Part shown: piece by piece, positions 55,894 through 64,000 of the stretch
How the letters are laid out: the number at the start of each line of letters is the position of its first letter
How positions within the stretch are numbered: position 1 is the first letter of the stretch
From: Myxococcales bacterium
GTDB lineage: Bacteria; Myxococcota_A; Polyangia; Haliangiales; Haliangiaceae
Length of the DNA stretch: 64,000 nt
NCBI GenBank assembly: GCA_016720595.1
Contig: JADKKI010000006.1
Span: 186,001 to 250,000 of the forward strand
Direction: 5' to 3'
The notes under the pieces: model-generated
Database searches by the model: none
Seen by the model: only the letters and a program-made list of their open reading frames with translations
Told to the model about the DNA's origin: nothing
Made by a program: the position numbers and the translations under genes

Positions 55894-56116
55894 GCGGTGC
55901 CTCGAGACCACGGCAGGCGGGGCGCTGTCGCTCGCGACCTGCACCGGGACGCCCGCGCAGTACTGGGTGCAGGACGGCGAGGGCGCGGTGTGGAGCGGCC
56001 TCCCGCCGGAGCTCGCTCGGGACATGACGTACGATCACGTGCGCTGCCTCGATGAGGGGATGACGTCGACCTGTGGAGACCAGCGTCGGCCGCGCTGGCA
56101 CTACCTCATGCGATAG
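55847..56116 (+). pseudogene. Detached C-terminal lectin-like part of the PIG-L gene
   Basis: In the +1 frame after ~55840 the sequence continues RPVVQLAATGELRVGERCLE, then LATCTGTPAQYWV and RCLDEGMTST, with the Cys and QxW pattern of a ricin B-type beta-trefoil. It is the natural continuation of the upstream frame. Removing one base from the GCGCG tract at 55837-55841 would join the two. It is either a real frameshift or a sequencing error. It overlaps the converging gene's stop by 16 bases. Confidence 0.7.
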
Positions 56117-57747
56117 ACGCGGAACCCTGTATTCTCGAACGCCGGTGGCGTGGGCAGCTTTGTCGGTGCGGTCACCACCACGTAGTCGGCATCGAACGTG
56201 TGCGCGACCCGCTCCAGCTCCGGGGCCGTGAGCTCCTGGTAGCGCGCCTCGGTGGCCTCGAACGTCGGCGCATCGCGGAGGAGCACGCTCGCGCACAGGC
56301 GGTGATACCAGGCCACCAGCAGATCGGGGCGCAGCGGCGGCGACTTGGTATCGATGACGATCGCGCGACGCGCGAGCAGCCGGAACCGGTACTCGCTCGG
56401 CGGGATCAGGAACAGCGCATCGACCGCGGTGTGATCTTGCGCCCAGCGCGCGAGCTCGAGCTCCTCGGTGGAGGCGAGCGGCGTGGTCGTCAGCCCGCGC
56501 CCGCGTGGGCTGGCCCACAGCGCCTGCACGAGCGCGAGAGCGGCGAGGGCGACGATGGCGGTGCGTGCGATGCGCGGCCTGGGTACGAGGACGAGGCCCG
56601 CGAGGGCGGCAGCGATCCCGAGGGCAGGCCACGAGATCAGCTTGGTGACGTGGAGGCCGGTCTCGATCAGCGGAGCTGCGATCCCGAGCCCGACGAGGAC
56701 CCGGGTGCGGAGCGAGAGCTCGCGCGGGCGCGCGGCCTGCTGCACCAGCGCGCACACGATCAGCGTCAGGCACGCGAGCTGGCCGAACGGGGCGATCCGC
56801 GACCACCGGACCTGCGTCAGGGACTCGAAGGGGCTGAACCGGATCACGAACGCGCTCACCGTGATCACGCCGAACGCGACGAGCGAGAACCGCCAGAGCA
56901 CGCGCGCGGCCTTGTCTCCGGGGAGGAGCTGCAGCGCCGCGAACGCACCGAGCTGCCACGCGACGACGTCCGGGATCCACCCGACCAGGCGAATGCCCGC
57001 GTAGTGAACCGGCGCATGGAAGTGGGTGAGGATCCACACCGCCTCGTCGGTTGGGCCGGTGGCCTGGGCGAGGGACGGTGCGAACACCGCGAGAACCACG
57101 AGCTGCGGGACGATCACCATCGCGTGGTCGCGGAGGGAGAGATCACGGCGCGCGAACGCGGCGAGACCGAACAGCCCCACACCGAGCACGAGATAGTTCG
57201 CGTGCAAGGCGCCGGCGGCGGCGACCGCGAGACCGCACACGAGGTACCGATCGCGGACCAACGCCGCCATCCCCACGATCCAGCCGAGCGTCGCGAGCGA
57301 GGAGGGTTGCAGATAGCCCGCGAGCAGATAGCTCCCGCCCATCGAGATCCCCATCGTGGCGGTGACGAAGCACGCGACCACGAGGAACGCGCGCCAGCCG
57401 CCGCCGAGCGCGGTCACCAGCCAGTAGATCGCAGCGTAGGTCGCGAGGTTCACCACCACATGCGCGACCAGCACCGCCGTGGGACCTTCAGGATCCACGA
57501 CGTACAGCCACTGGGTCAGCCACCCGAACACCGGCAAGTACGGCGGCGTCTCGCTGACGAACCAATCGCGGTGGAACAGCTCCGGCATCGCCCGATGCAG
57601 TGGATCGAGAAGGTACGTGGCCTGGTTCGTGGTGGCGTACTGGCCGAGGTACGCGAGCGTGAGCCCCAAGGAGACCGCGGCCATCGCGACGATCACGATC
57701 GTTGCCAGCCTGGGGCTCTCGGGCGCTTCCGACCCCACCATGGTCAC
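56101..57747 (-). CDS. Polytopic membrane protein, glycosyltransferase-C-like
   Basis: 548 residues with about ten to eleven TM helices over the first ~420 residues and a soluble C-terminal ~120. An early acid-bearing loop (ELFHRDWFVSETPPYLP) and the overall length resemble GT-C-fold glycosyltransferases or related DUF6798-type proteins. The catalytic Asp pair is not definite, so enzymatic function is inferred. The GTG at 57747 overlaps the neighbour's stop by four bases; an ATG at 57741 is an alternative. It ends tail-to-tail with the frameshifted lectin part. Confidence 0.72.
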   Translation of the reverse strand: MTMVGSEAPESPRLATIVIVAMAAVSLGLTLAYLGQYATTNQATYLLDPLHRAMPELFHRDWFVSETPPYLPVFGWLTQWLYVVDPEGPTAVLVAHVVVNLATYAAIYWLVTALGGGWRAFLVVACFVTATMGISMGGSYLLAGYLQPSSLATLGWIVGMAALVRDRYLVCGLAVAAAGALHANYLVLGVGLFGLAAFARRDLSLRDHAMVIVPQLVVLAVFAPSLAQATGPTDEAVWILTHFHAPVHYAGIRLVGWIPDVVAWQLGAFAALQLLPGDKAARVLWRFSLVAFGVITVSAFVIRFSPFESLTQVRWSRIAPFGQLACLTLIVCALVQQAARPRELSLRTRVLVGLGIAAPLIETGLHVTKLISWPALGIAAALAGLVLVPRPRIARTAIVALAALALVQALWASPRGRGLTTTPLASTEELELARWAQDHTAVDALFLIPPSEYRFRLLARRAIVIDTKSPPLRPDLLVAWYHRLCASVLLRDAPTFEATEARYQELTAPELERVAHTFDADYVVVTAPTKLPTPPAFENTGFRVYRMR

Positions 57748-58664
57748 GGATACGGCTGAACGTCGGCGCGATCGTAGACGACGAGGCCCGTGACCGAGAG
57801 CTGTGTGTCCTCAGCGCCGAATCCGACCTGGCCCGCCGGGAGCGCGAGTGGCGCGGTCACCGTGTGGCGCTCGGTGCCCCAGGCAAACGAGCACCGCATG
57901 TTGGGCACCAGCGCATCCGGCCCGGCCGACATCTGGATGCGCAGGTCGACGAAGACCGGGAACGCCTTGCCGACGAGCGTCTTCGCGCCGAAGTCGCGGC
58001 TATCGCCGAGGACCACGGCGAGCCGCACCGAGTTCGCGTCGCCCGAGATCTCGCATCCAACGTCACCGGGCGTGGCGGGATTGGCCGCCCGTGCCCACAC
58101 ACGCACCGCGTGGAACGTGGAGGGGCTGCCGTTCGCGGTCATGTCGACGTCGTACGACGGCTGCGCGCTGCCATCGATCCGGATGGTCGAGACGATGTTC
58201 GAGATCCCGAACGCGTCCACCGTGTGCAGGTTTCCCGCCGTGGTCTCCCACTTCGCGAGCGCGTCGGTCTCTTGCCACAGCTTCCCGTTGAGATCGGTGT
58301 TGTTGAACGTCATCACGCAGCGCTTGGTGTCACCGGCGCGCGCCGGGAACGGATCGCAGGTGTTCGGGATCTGGTCGAGATCTCCATCGACCGGGTTCAT
58401 CCTCGTGTCATCGAGCGGGCACGGATCGTCCAGGTTCGTCAGTTCGTCCTGATCTTCGTCCTGCGTGAGGTCGAGGGCCGCCGCCACGCACGGATCTCCA
58501 TCGTCGGGGAGCCCATCGAGATCGAGGTCGGGTCCGTTGCTTCCTCCTCCGTCACCATCGCCGCCGCCGAACGGGGCGACCTCCGTCTGCTTCAGCCCGA
58601 ACACCTGGTTGCAGCTCGCGCCCACGCTGAGGACCACCGCGACCAAGACGAGCCGACCGACCAT
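57744..58664 (-). CDS. Lipoprotein with calcium-binding-type Asp repeats
   Basis: 306 residues from ATG 58664. Lipobox VLSVGASCNQ. Residues ~45-110 have thrombospondin type 3-like or dockerin-like Asp loops (DLDLDGLPDDGDPC, DEDQDELTNLDDPC, DGDLDQIPNTCDPF) that bind calcium in relatives. The C-terminal ~190 residues form a beta-sandwich like a carbohydrate-binding or LamG-type domain (GISNIVSTIRIDGSAQPSYD). It is the upstream partner, overlapping the membrane protein gene at 57747. Likely on the cell surface. Confidence 0.8.
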   Translation of the reverse strand: MVGRLVLVAVVLSVGASCNQVFGLKQTEVAPFGGGDGDGGGSNGPDLDLDGLPDDGDPCVAAALDLTQDEDQDELTNLDDPCPLDDTRMNPVDGDLDQIPNTCDPFPARAGDTKRCVMTFNNTDLNGKLWQETDALAKWETTAGNLHTVDAFGISNIVSTIRIDGSAQPSYDVDMTANGSPSTFHAVRVWARAANPATPGDVGCEISGDANSVRLAVVLGDSRDFGAKTLVGKAFPVFVDLRIQMSAGPDALVPNMRCSFAWGTERHTVTAPLALPAGQVGFGAEDTQLSVTGLVVYDRADVQPYP

Positions 58665-58734
58665 GCTCCATCGTACCGCACGTTCCAGGGCGCGACCGAC
58701 AGGAGTGGGTTCGCGGTTCCGGTACGATGCGGGG

Positions 58735-59358
58735 ATGACGGAGCGCAAGACCGACCGCGCCGAACCCCTGGCGACGGTCGCGGAGCTCGAGGAAGGCCTG
58801 CGTCAGGTCCATCGCATGGAGATGCAGACCAAGATCGGCCTCGAGCGGCTCGAGGCGCTCGTGCTCGCCGCCGTCAAGGTCCTCCATCGCGCCGAGGTCC
58901 TCCACGAGAAGGCGGTCGGCGTCGAGGCCGAGGCGCAGCTGACGAAGATCCGCGAGGAGCGTCGCACCGAGACTCTGATCAACCTCGGCCCCGATGTCGA
59001 CAAGTACGCCGTCACCTCGCCGCAGATCGACTGCGCGTCGTTGATGCACCTGTGCAAGGCGCGGTGCTGCCGCCTGCAGGTGGCGCTCGACTTCAAGGAT
59101 CTCGATGACGGGCTGCGCTGGGAGTACACGCGCCCTTACGAGCTGCGTCGCCGCCCCGAGGATGGCTACTGCGTCTATTCGGAGAAGACCACGCACCGCT
59201 GCGGCTGCTACGACAAGCGCCCGTCGATCTGCCGGACCTACGATTGCCGGCAGGACAAGCGCGTGTGGGACGACTTCGACGCGAAGCAGCCGGCCGAGTG
59301 GCGCGACGACGTGGGCGTGGCCCCGCCGCTGGTGCAGATCCGCCTGCCGCCGAAGTAG
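58735..59358 (+). CDS. YkgJ-family cysteine cluster protein
   Basis: 207 residues from ATG 58735 (MTERKTDRAEPLATVAELEEG). The first ~80 residues are helical. The second half has the YkgJ Fe/Zn-binding cysteine pattern: IDCASLMHLCKARCCRL, then RCGCYDKRPSICRTYDCRQ. Function in this family is not settled; a zinc- or iron-chelating role is proposed. It starts 70 bases from the divergent lipoprotein gene. Confidence 0.85.
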   Translation: MTERKTDRAEPLATVAELEEGLRQVHRMEMQTKIGLERLEALVLAAVKVLHRAEVLHEKAVGVEAEAQLTKIREERRTETLINLGPDVDKYAVTSPQIDCASLMHLCKARCCRLQVALDFKDLDDGLRWEYTRPYELRRRPEDGYCVYSEKTTHRCGCYDKRPSICRTYDCRQDKRVWDDFDAKQPAEWRDDVGVAPPLVQIRLPPK

Positions 59359-59388
59359 CTGGAGCGGCCGGACGTGTAGAGTCCGCGC

Positions 59389-59778
59389 ATGGAGCAAGCG
59401 CTCGTCCCCGTCGATCCCGCGCGTCGCAGCGTCGTGACGTTCACGTCCAAGGGCGATCCCTGGCCGGTGATCGCGGCGTGGGCGCAGAAGCACAAGTACC
59501 TTCCGCGCGCACCGCAGACCGGCACCGTGAAGCTGTTCCAGAAGGGCAGCGGGCTGTGGACGGCGCCGATGCGCGCGCAGTTCACGCAGGAGGGCGATCA
59601 GATCGAGCTGCAGGCGTGGGTGCACAACCCGCTGTTCGCGCGGATCATGGCGCTGATGCTGCTGCCGGCGGAGATGAACGTGCGCTCCGGCGGGTTCCGC
59701 GCGGTGATCCCGCGCAACATCGCGCGCAAGGCGGTCAACGAGCTGCTCGCGCAGGTCGGCGCCGAGCTGATCCCGTAG
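59389..59778 (+). CDS. Small protein of unknown function
   Basis: 129 residues from ATG 59389. The sequence is mixed alpha-beta (DPWPVIAAWAQKHKYLPRA, FTQEGDQIELQAWVHN, AVIPRNIARKAVNELLAQ), with no signal or TM. It is 30 bases after the YkgJ gene and probably shares its transcript. The region right after it (from 59826) is unreliable, but the frame ends cleanly at TAG 59778. Confidence 0.7.
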   Translation: MEQALVPVDPARRSVVTFTSKGDPWPVIAAWAQKHKYLPRAPQTGTVKLFQKGSGLWTAPMRAQFTQEGDQIELQAWVHNPLFARIMALMLLPAEMNVRSGGFRAVIPRNIARKAVNELLAQVGAELIP

Positions 59779-59825
59779 CGCCGTCCTGCGAGTGGTGAGA
59801 CCCGGGCGAGGTCGCTGTTCCCCGA

Positions 59826-60175
59826 GGGGGGGGGGGGGGGCGGCAGGCGGACAGCGGGCGGGGGGGGGGGGGGGGGGACGGCCCCCAAAGACAGAACGCC
59901 CGCGAACAAAGGGGGAGGGGGGGGGGGGAGGAGGCGGGAGGGGACAGGAAACCGGCGGCCCGGGGGGGGGACACACAGGGGGGCGGCGCGGCGCCGCGGG
60001 GGGGGGGGGCGGGGCAGGAGGGGAGAGGGGGGGGAAGAGCCAGGGGGAGGCAAGGGGGGGGGGGGGGGCCCCGGGAAACACAGGGGGGGGCGCCCACCCG
60101 CGGGGGGGCACCGCACCGGGGGGGGGGCCCACGAGGGGGGGGGGGGCCGGCACCGGCACCCGAGGGGGGGGAAAA
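59826..60175. other. G-homopolymer block, likely assembly or sequencing artefact
   Basis: In ~350 bases there are more than ten runs of 7-19 G on the plus strand, interrupted by short stretches. The minus-strand kinase-STAND frame enters it and turns into a Pro-rich meaningless string. The rest of the window has nothing like this. Poly-G is typical of failed sequencing cycles or gap filling. True sequence, and possibly many kilobases of the kinase gene, may be missing here. Confidence 0.8.
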
Positions 60176-62055
60176 AGGCTGGTCCAGGCCGCCGCGAGCC
60201 GTGCGGCGAGCTCCGCCAGCGAGAGCTCCCCCGCTACGGCAGCATTCACGAGGGCGGTCTCTCTGTCCTCGGGCAGGGGGCGGCCGGCGCGGCGCGCTGG
60301 GCCGGCGATGATCTCGCGCCACGCGGCCTCCGTGGCCGGCTCGGCGAGCAGGTAGAGGCCCGCGCCGAGCGCACTCGCGAACGCGCGGATCCGCGCGAGC
60401 ATCGGGAGCCGATCCACGCCGACGGTGGCGAGCACCCGGACCGTGGGTGACTGTCCTGACAGCGCCGCGAGCACGCGCACCACCTGGTGTGCCTCGTCGG
60501 TGTCCTCGAGCACCTCGTCGAGCGGATCCACGAACACCAGGTGCGCGGTGCAACCGCCATCGTGGCCGGCGCGCAGGCGAGCCGCGACGGTCTCGGGTTC
60601 ACTCTCGATCCAGCCCTCGACGGTCTCGGGCGGGGCGCCGAGGTGGGGCGCCAGGGCGCGGGCGAATGCCGTACGAGGGTGAGGTCCTGGTGCGATGGCG
60701 ATCGAGGCCCAGCGGCGCGGGCCGCCGAGGACGCCGCGCGCGATCACCGGGAGCACGCCGGCCTGGCACAGCGAGGTCTTTCCCACGCCTCGCGCGCCCG
60801 CGACGATCACGAGGGGCAGAGTGTGGAGCTGGTCGACGATCGAGCGGCGCTCGAGATCTCGGCCGAGGAACACCGCGTGGTGTGCGCTGTCGAACGGCTG
60901 CGCGCCGAGGTACGGCGTCGAGACGGCCTCGGCACCATCGCGTGCGAGCCGATCGAAGGCCTGTTCACGTTGCAGGAGCTCGAGTGCGCGGCCGAGCTCC
61001 ACGACCGAGCTCGGGCGCCGAGCCGGATCTCGCGCGAGACAGGTGTCGACGAGATCGATCAGCGAGCGGGGGACCCACGGCGCCGCGGTCGAGAGCGACG
61101 GAGCCTCGTGATCGATCACGCGCGCCCGCAGTTCCGGACCGGCCAGCTCGCTGAACGGCGTGCGCGCCGCGAGGAGCTCGTACAGGGTGACTCCGAACGA
61201 GTAGAGATCGGTTCGCGCGGTGGCCGTCTCACCGCGCCAGCTCTCCGGCGCCATGTAGCGCGGCGTGCCCATCGTCGTCCCGGGAGCCGTGAGCGAGTCT
61301 CCGCTGGAGGGAGCTTCGCCGCTCGTGCCTCCCGCTTCCTCGCCGACCTTGGCCAGCCCGAAGTCGACGACGATCACGTCGTCGTGGCGATCGAGCATCA
61401 GGTTCGCGGGCTTGATATCGCGGTGGAGCACGCCCTCCGCGTGAGCCGCGGCGAGCCCGCGCGTGATCCCGACGGCGATCGCGACCACCTTCGGCCACGG
61501 CACGGGACGTGCGAGCTCCGCGAGCGTCCGCCCTTCGACGAGATCGTAGACGATGTACGGCTGCTCTCCAGCGATCGCGAACCGATGGACTCCCACGACG
61601 TTGGGGTGGCGGATCCGTGCGACGGCGCGGGCCTCGACCAGAAACCTCTGCTGCGCGGCCTCCGTGCTCGCGCGCGGCAACAGCTTCACCGCGACCTCGC
61701 GGTCGAGCAGGGTGTCGCGGGCTCGAAACACGCTCCCCATCCCGCCGCGACCGAGGAGGGCTCCGAGCTCGTACTCGTCGAGGCGCGCAGGAGCTGGAGC
61801 GGGACTCGAGCGTCGGGCCCGAGCTCCCGGGGCCGCGATCGCCGTCGGTTGCTCGTGCACCATCGCGGGCTTCGAGGTTCCTACCGCGAGCGTCAACCCG
61901 CGAGAGGCCTCGGTCTCGTCGATGCCGTGGAGCGCGCGCGCGAGGCGCCGGCGGCAATCGTCGCAGCTGTCGATGTGGGCGTGTGCCTCCAGGAGCTCGC
62001 CGGCGGGGAGGACTCCGGCGGCAAACGCCACCACGTGCGGATCGGCGAGATGCAT
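60172..62055 (-). CDS. Ser/Thr kinase fused to a STAND-type ATPase (3' part lost)
   Basis: The start at ATG 62055 has GGAGG five bases ahead; an ATG at 62067 is weaker. A zf-HC2-like HxxxCxxC motif (H27, C31, C34) precedes a full kinase domain: VAVK Lys124, HRDIKPAN (211-218), DFG (231-233), GTPRYMAPESWRGE. From ~395 an AAA/STAND ATPase follows, with Walker A GARGVGKTS (420-428) and Walker B HLVFVDPLDE (D510). Beyond residue 628 the frame enters the G-rich block, so the usual sensor repeats (WD40 or TPR) that end such proteins are unseen. The divergent HTH gene at 62086 begins 30 bases away. Confidence 0.85.
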
Positions 62056-62085
62056 CAGCCCCTCCATCGTAGCGTGTGGCGAAGT

Positions 62086-62427
62086 ATGATCGCCGCCACG
62101 GTGGCGACGATCGCAGACAGCGAAGGGACGGCCGCGATGGTCATTCGCCAGGCGTTCGACGCGCTCGAGCGCCCGGCGGACCGCAACCTCTTGCGCCTGC
62201 GCCATGGCGGCCAGGCGAGCCTGCACGGGCTGGCGCGCATGTTCGGCACGACGGAGGACACGGTCACTCGGTGGATCGCGGCTCTGCGAGAGCAGCTCCT
62301 CGACGATGCGCGGTTCCGGCTCGCCGAGCGGCTGGTCGCCGCGGGAGAGCACGACGTCGACGGCGCGATCCGCGCGGCGCGGGCTGCGCTCGACGAGGCA
62401 CTCGACGCCGTGCTCGCGGCCGACTAG
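62086..62427 (+). CDS. Small HTH protein resembling sigma factor region 4
   Basis: 113 residues from ATG 62086; an ATG at 62137 is a shorter alternative. The segment RNLLRLRHGGQASLHGLARM, then TTEDTVTRWIAALREQLLDD, looks like the region 4 (-35-binding) HTH of ECF sigma factors. Regions 2 and 3 are absent. It is divergent from the zf-HC2-kinase-STAND gene, and zf-HC2 folds typically bind sigma factors. This suggests a regulator pair. It could also be the C-terminal remainder of a longer sigma factor. Its stop shares CTAG with the converging propeller lipoprotein. Confidence 0.6.
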   Translation: MIAATVATIADSEGTAAMVIRQAFDALERPADRNLLRLRHGGQASLHGLARMFGTTEDTVTRWIAALREQLLDDARFRLAERLVAAGEHDVDGAIRAARAALDEALDAVLAAD

Positions 62428-63362
62428 AGATCGACGCGGCGGACCGAGAACGGCAGCACGGGAGCCTGCGAGGGCTGCGCGAACAGCCGGCCGAGCTGGC
62501 CCTCGGTGACCCACGCCGCGCCGCGGGCCACGACGACGGAGGTCGGCATATCGAGAGCGTCCGAGATCGGCGTTGCCGTCGCGTGCTCGCCATCGATCTC
62601 CACCCGGGTCAGGTGACCGCCCTCGATCACCAGCAGCGTGTTCGCATCGAGCGCGCGCATCCCATCGGGCGAGACGAGCGGCGGGCTGACGGCGATCTGC
62701 GTGAGCGCACCGCGCTCCCCGCCGTGGTTCGCGATCCGGTAGAGGCCGCCGGTGTCGAGCTTGTTGACGAAGATCGCATCGCCGGCCCAGGCGATTCCGT
62801 CGAGACCGAACTGGCCCGCGGAGGCGGGCTGCAGGGAGGGATCGGACAGCCAGGTCGAGAAGGCCTGCGCACCCGGAGCGAGCCGCTGGATCGTGCCCCC
62901 GAACGAATCGGCGGCGTACAGCGCACCCGCCGGGTCGAACGTCAGATCATTGCAGAACTGTCCGGCGGCGAGGGGAAAGGTCGCGATCGGCGTGCCGGTG
63001 AGCGTGAAGCTCTTGACCTCCGTCGGGCGCATGAACGAGGTGTCGACGGAGCACACCCACAGGGCCTGATCGTGGACGAGCACGCCCGTCACGCCGGTGA
63101 CGCCATCGGCACCCCCGCCCGCCAGGATCGTCGTCGGCGTCGTCGCGCCGGGTGCGAAGGCGACCACGCTGCCCGTGCCGAGGCTGCCGACGTAGAGGGT
63201 GCCGTCGGCCGCGGCGTGGAGGCTCTCGGGATAGAACGCCACGCCGGGCAGCGCGAGGACGTCGGGCTGGGCGGGGGCGTCGGGCGTGGCCGGGTCATCC
63301 GTGCACGCGGCGGTGGGGACGATCGCGAGGAGGGTGGAGATGAACAGGGAAGTGGTTCGCAT
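62424..63362 (-). CDS. Beta-propeller lipoprotein
   Basis: 312 residues. Lipobox AIVPTAACTDD. The mature part has repeating strand pairs typical of six-bladed propellers of the SMP-30/NHL kind (GTLYVGSLGTGSVVAFAPG, LTFDPAGALYAADSFGGTIQ, AIFVNKLDTGGLYRI). Metal ligands for gluconolactonase are not certain. Possibly binds a surface ligand. It is divergent from the LysR gene at 63431, 68 bases apart, so it may be its target. Confidence 0.8.
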   Translation of the reverse strand: MRTTSLFISTLLAIVPTAACTDDPATPDAPAQPDVLALPGVAFYPESLHAAADGTLYVGSLGTGSVVAFAPGATTPTTILAGGGADGVTGVTGVLVHDQALWVCSVDTSFMRPTEVKSFTLTGTPIATFPLAAGQFCNDLTFDPAGALYAADSFGGTIQRLAPGAQAFSTWLSDPSLQPASAGQFGLDGIAWAGDAIFVNKLDTGGLYRIANHGGERGALTQIAVSPPLVSPDGMRALDANTLLVIEGGHLTRVEIDGEHATATPISDALDMPTSVVVARGAAWVTEGQLGRLFAQPSQAPVLPFSVRRVDL

Positions 63363-63408
63363 GGTCGGTCAACGTGGTGACCACGGGGCCCTCTCGCAAT
63401 GCAGCGAA

Positions 63409-63427
63409 CTGAAAGATATACTTGCAG
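63409..63427. promoter_or_regulatory. Interrupted dyad, candidate LysR operator
   Basis: CTGAAAGATATACTTGCAG pairs as CTGxAAG...CTTxCAG around an AT-rich centre and fits the T-N11-A rule for LysR-type sites. It lies four bases before the ATG of the LysR gene, in the divergent region with the propeller lipoprotein. Confidence 0.5.
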
Positions 63428-63430
63428 TGA

Positions 63431-64000
63431 ATGAAACTACCCGACCTGAACCTCCTGCCCGCGCTGCTGGCGCTGCTGGAGGAGGGGAGCGTGACCCGCG
63501 CGGCAGCTCGGGTGGGCCTCAGCGTGCCGGCGATGAGTCATGCCCTCGGCCGGCTGCGGATCCAGCTCGCGGACCCACTGCTCGTGCGGGCAGGGCAGCG
63601 CATGACGCTGACGCCGCGCGCGGTGGAGCTCCGCCCCAGGGTCGCGACCGCACTCGAGCAGGCGACCGCAGCGCTGCGCCCGGAGAGCGCCGCCGTCCTC
63701 ACCGATCTGGCGCGCACGTTCCGGATCCACGCGACCGATCACGCGTTGACGATCCTCGGGCCGCGGATCGATCGCGGTACGCGTGCGGCACCGAAGGTCT
63801 CGCTGCACGTGCTGCCGAATCAGCGTGACGAGACCCGGAGCCTGCGCGATGGAGCGATCGATCTCGCGATCGGCGTCTACGACTACTCGCCGTACTCCGA
63901 GTTGCCGTCGGAGCTCCGGATCCAGCAGCTCCTCTCCGACGACTTCGTCTGCGTGGTCCGGGCCGAGCATCCGACCGTGCGCGCGAAGCTCGGGCTCGCC
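63431..64000 (+). CDS. LysR-family transcriptional regulator (partial)
   Basis: 190 codons are visible; the gene runs off the window. The N-terminal winged HTH (LPALLALLEEGSVTRAAARV, SVPAMSHALGRLRIQLADPL) is complete. The effector-binding domain begins at ~90 (FRIHATDHALTILG, IDLAIGVYDY). The ATG at 63431 sits close after the dyad. LysR proteins usually repress themselves and control a divergent gene, here the propeller lipoprotein. Effector unknown. Confidence 0.92.
   Translation, partial: MKLPDLNLLPALLALLEEGSVTRAAARVGLSVPAMSHALGRLRIQLADPLLVRAGQRMTLTPRAVELRPRVATALEQATAALRPESAAVLTDLARTFRIHATDHALTILGPRIDRGTRAAPKVSLHVLPNQRDETRSLRDGAIDLAIGVYDYSPYSELPSELRIQQLLSDDFVCVVRAEHPTVRAKLGLA

Noticed and set aside
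58552..60171. Continuation of the kinase-STAND frame beyond the G-rich block
   Set aside because: The frame runs antisense through the small gene at 59389 and the YkgJ gene, and through meaningless Pro runs; it stays open only because of the base composition.
59826..60175. A biological G-quadruplex array
   Set aside because: The run lengths and the collapse of a real reading frame at its edge fit an artefact better; no similar block is seen elsewhere in the window.

Overview
This 64 kb window is GC-rich chromosomal DNA with dense, short-spaced genes, many GTG starts and four-base stop/start overlaps. It looks like a member of the Myxococcota (old deltaproteobacteria), probably near the Kofleriaceae/Haliangium/Polyangia side. 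The reasons are four Hanks-type Ser/Thr kinases carrying small zinc motifs or membrane tethers, soluble PAS hybrid histidine kinases, many Cys-rich or beta-propeller lipoproteins, and a MYXO-CTERM-like Cys-helix-Arg sorting signal. Taxonomy is inferred from gene content only. No phage, IS element or CRISPR array is visible.

Layout. 1-6.3 kb: end of an unknown gene, trigger factor, a two-TM protein, a kinase with a coiled-coil tail, a SecD-head-like lipoprotein, RadC. 6.3-8.4 kb: a second kinase. 8.4-15.2 kb (all minus): a two-component system followed by a complete MacA / split MacB / TolC-type efflux set. 15.2-18.6 kb: 6-phosphofructokinase with a PAS hybrid histidine kinase directly downstream. 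18.6-22.9 kb (plus): crotonase, lipoprotein, coiled-coil protein, RecD2 helicase, zinc-ribbon protein. 23-28.1 kb (minus): small protein, SerC, zinc-ribbon rhomboid protease, then a third kinase and a secreted barrel-like protein. 28.3-31.3 kb: histone-H1-like protein, an unusual iterated palindrome region with a perfect DnaA box, a methyltransferase and PcnB. 31.5-35.1 kb (plus): hybrid histidine kinase, small barrel-like protein, MltA lytic transglycosylase. 35.1-39.4 kb (minus): PHP lipoprotein, barrel protein, Cys-rich lipoprotein, an unknown protein and an HTH-EIIA fusion. 39.4-43.0 kb (plus): PrsW-like protease overlapping a membrane-tethered trypsin-like protease. 43-47 kb: two secreted barrel-like paralogues, CheW, type II glutamine synthetase. 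47-51 kb: a 1341-residue surface protein with an internal MYXO-CTERM-like signal. 51.3-52.5 kb: tRNA-Arg, tRNA-Lys, a 275 bp tandem duplication and an orphan antitoxin. 52.6-59.8 kb: RlmN, lipoproteins, a frameshifted PIG-L deacetylase with a lectin-like tail, a polytopic membrane protein, a YkgJ-type protein. 59.8-60.2 kb: a G-homopolymer block that looks like failed assembly. 60.2-64 kb: kinase-STAND protein cut off by that block, a divergent sigma-4-like HTH protein, a propeller lipoprotein and the start of a LysR regulator.

How they work together. The clearest functional units are the two-component/efflux cluster, the intramembrane protease plus tethered serine protease pair, the SerC-rhomboid overlap and the Pfk-histidine kinase pair. 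The window is rich in envelope proteins: four share an RPLT-type box after the signal peptide, and two intramembrane proteases lie within 25 kb of the gene with the MYXO-CTERM-like signal. The most useful second looks are the internal sorting signal (about 48.4-48.6 kb), the palindrome/DnaA-box region (28.8-29.0 kb), the HTH-EIIA fusion, the kinase-STAND/sigma-4-like pair and the G-rich block, which must be resolved before anything around it is trusted.
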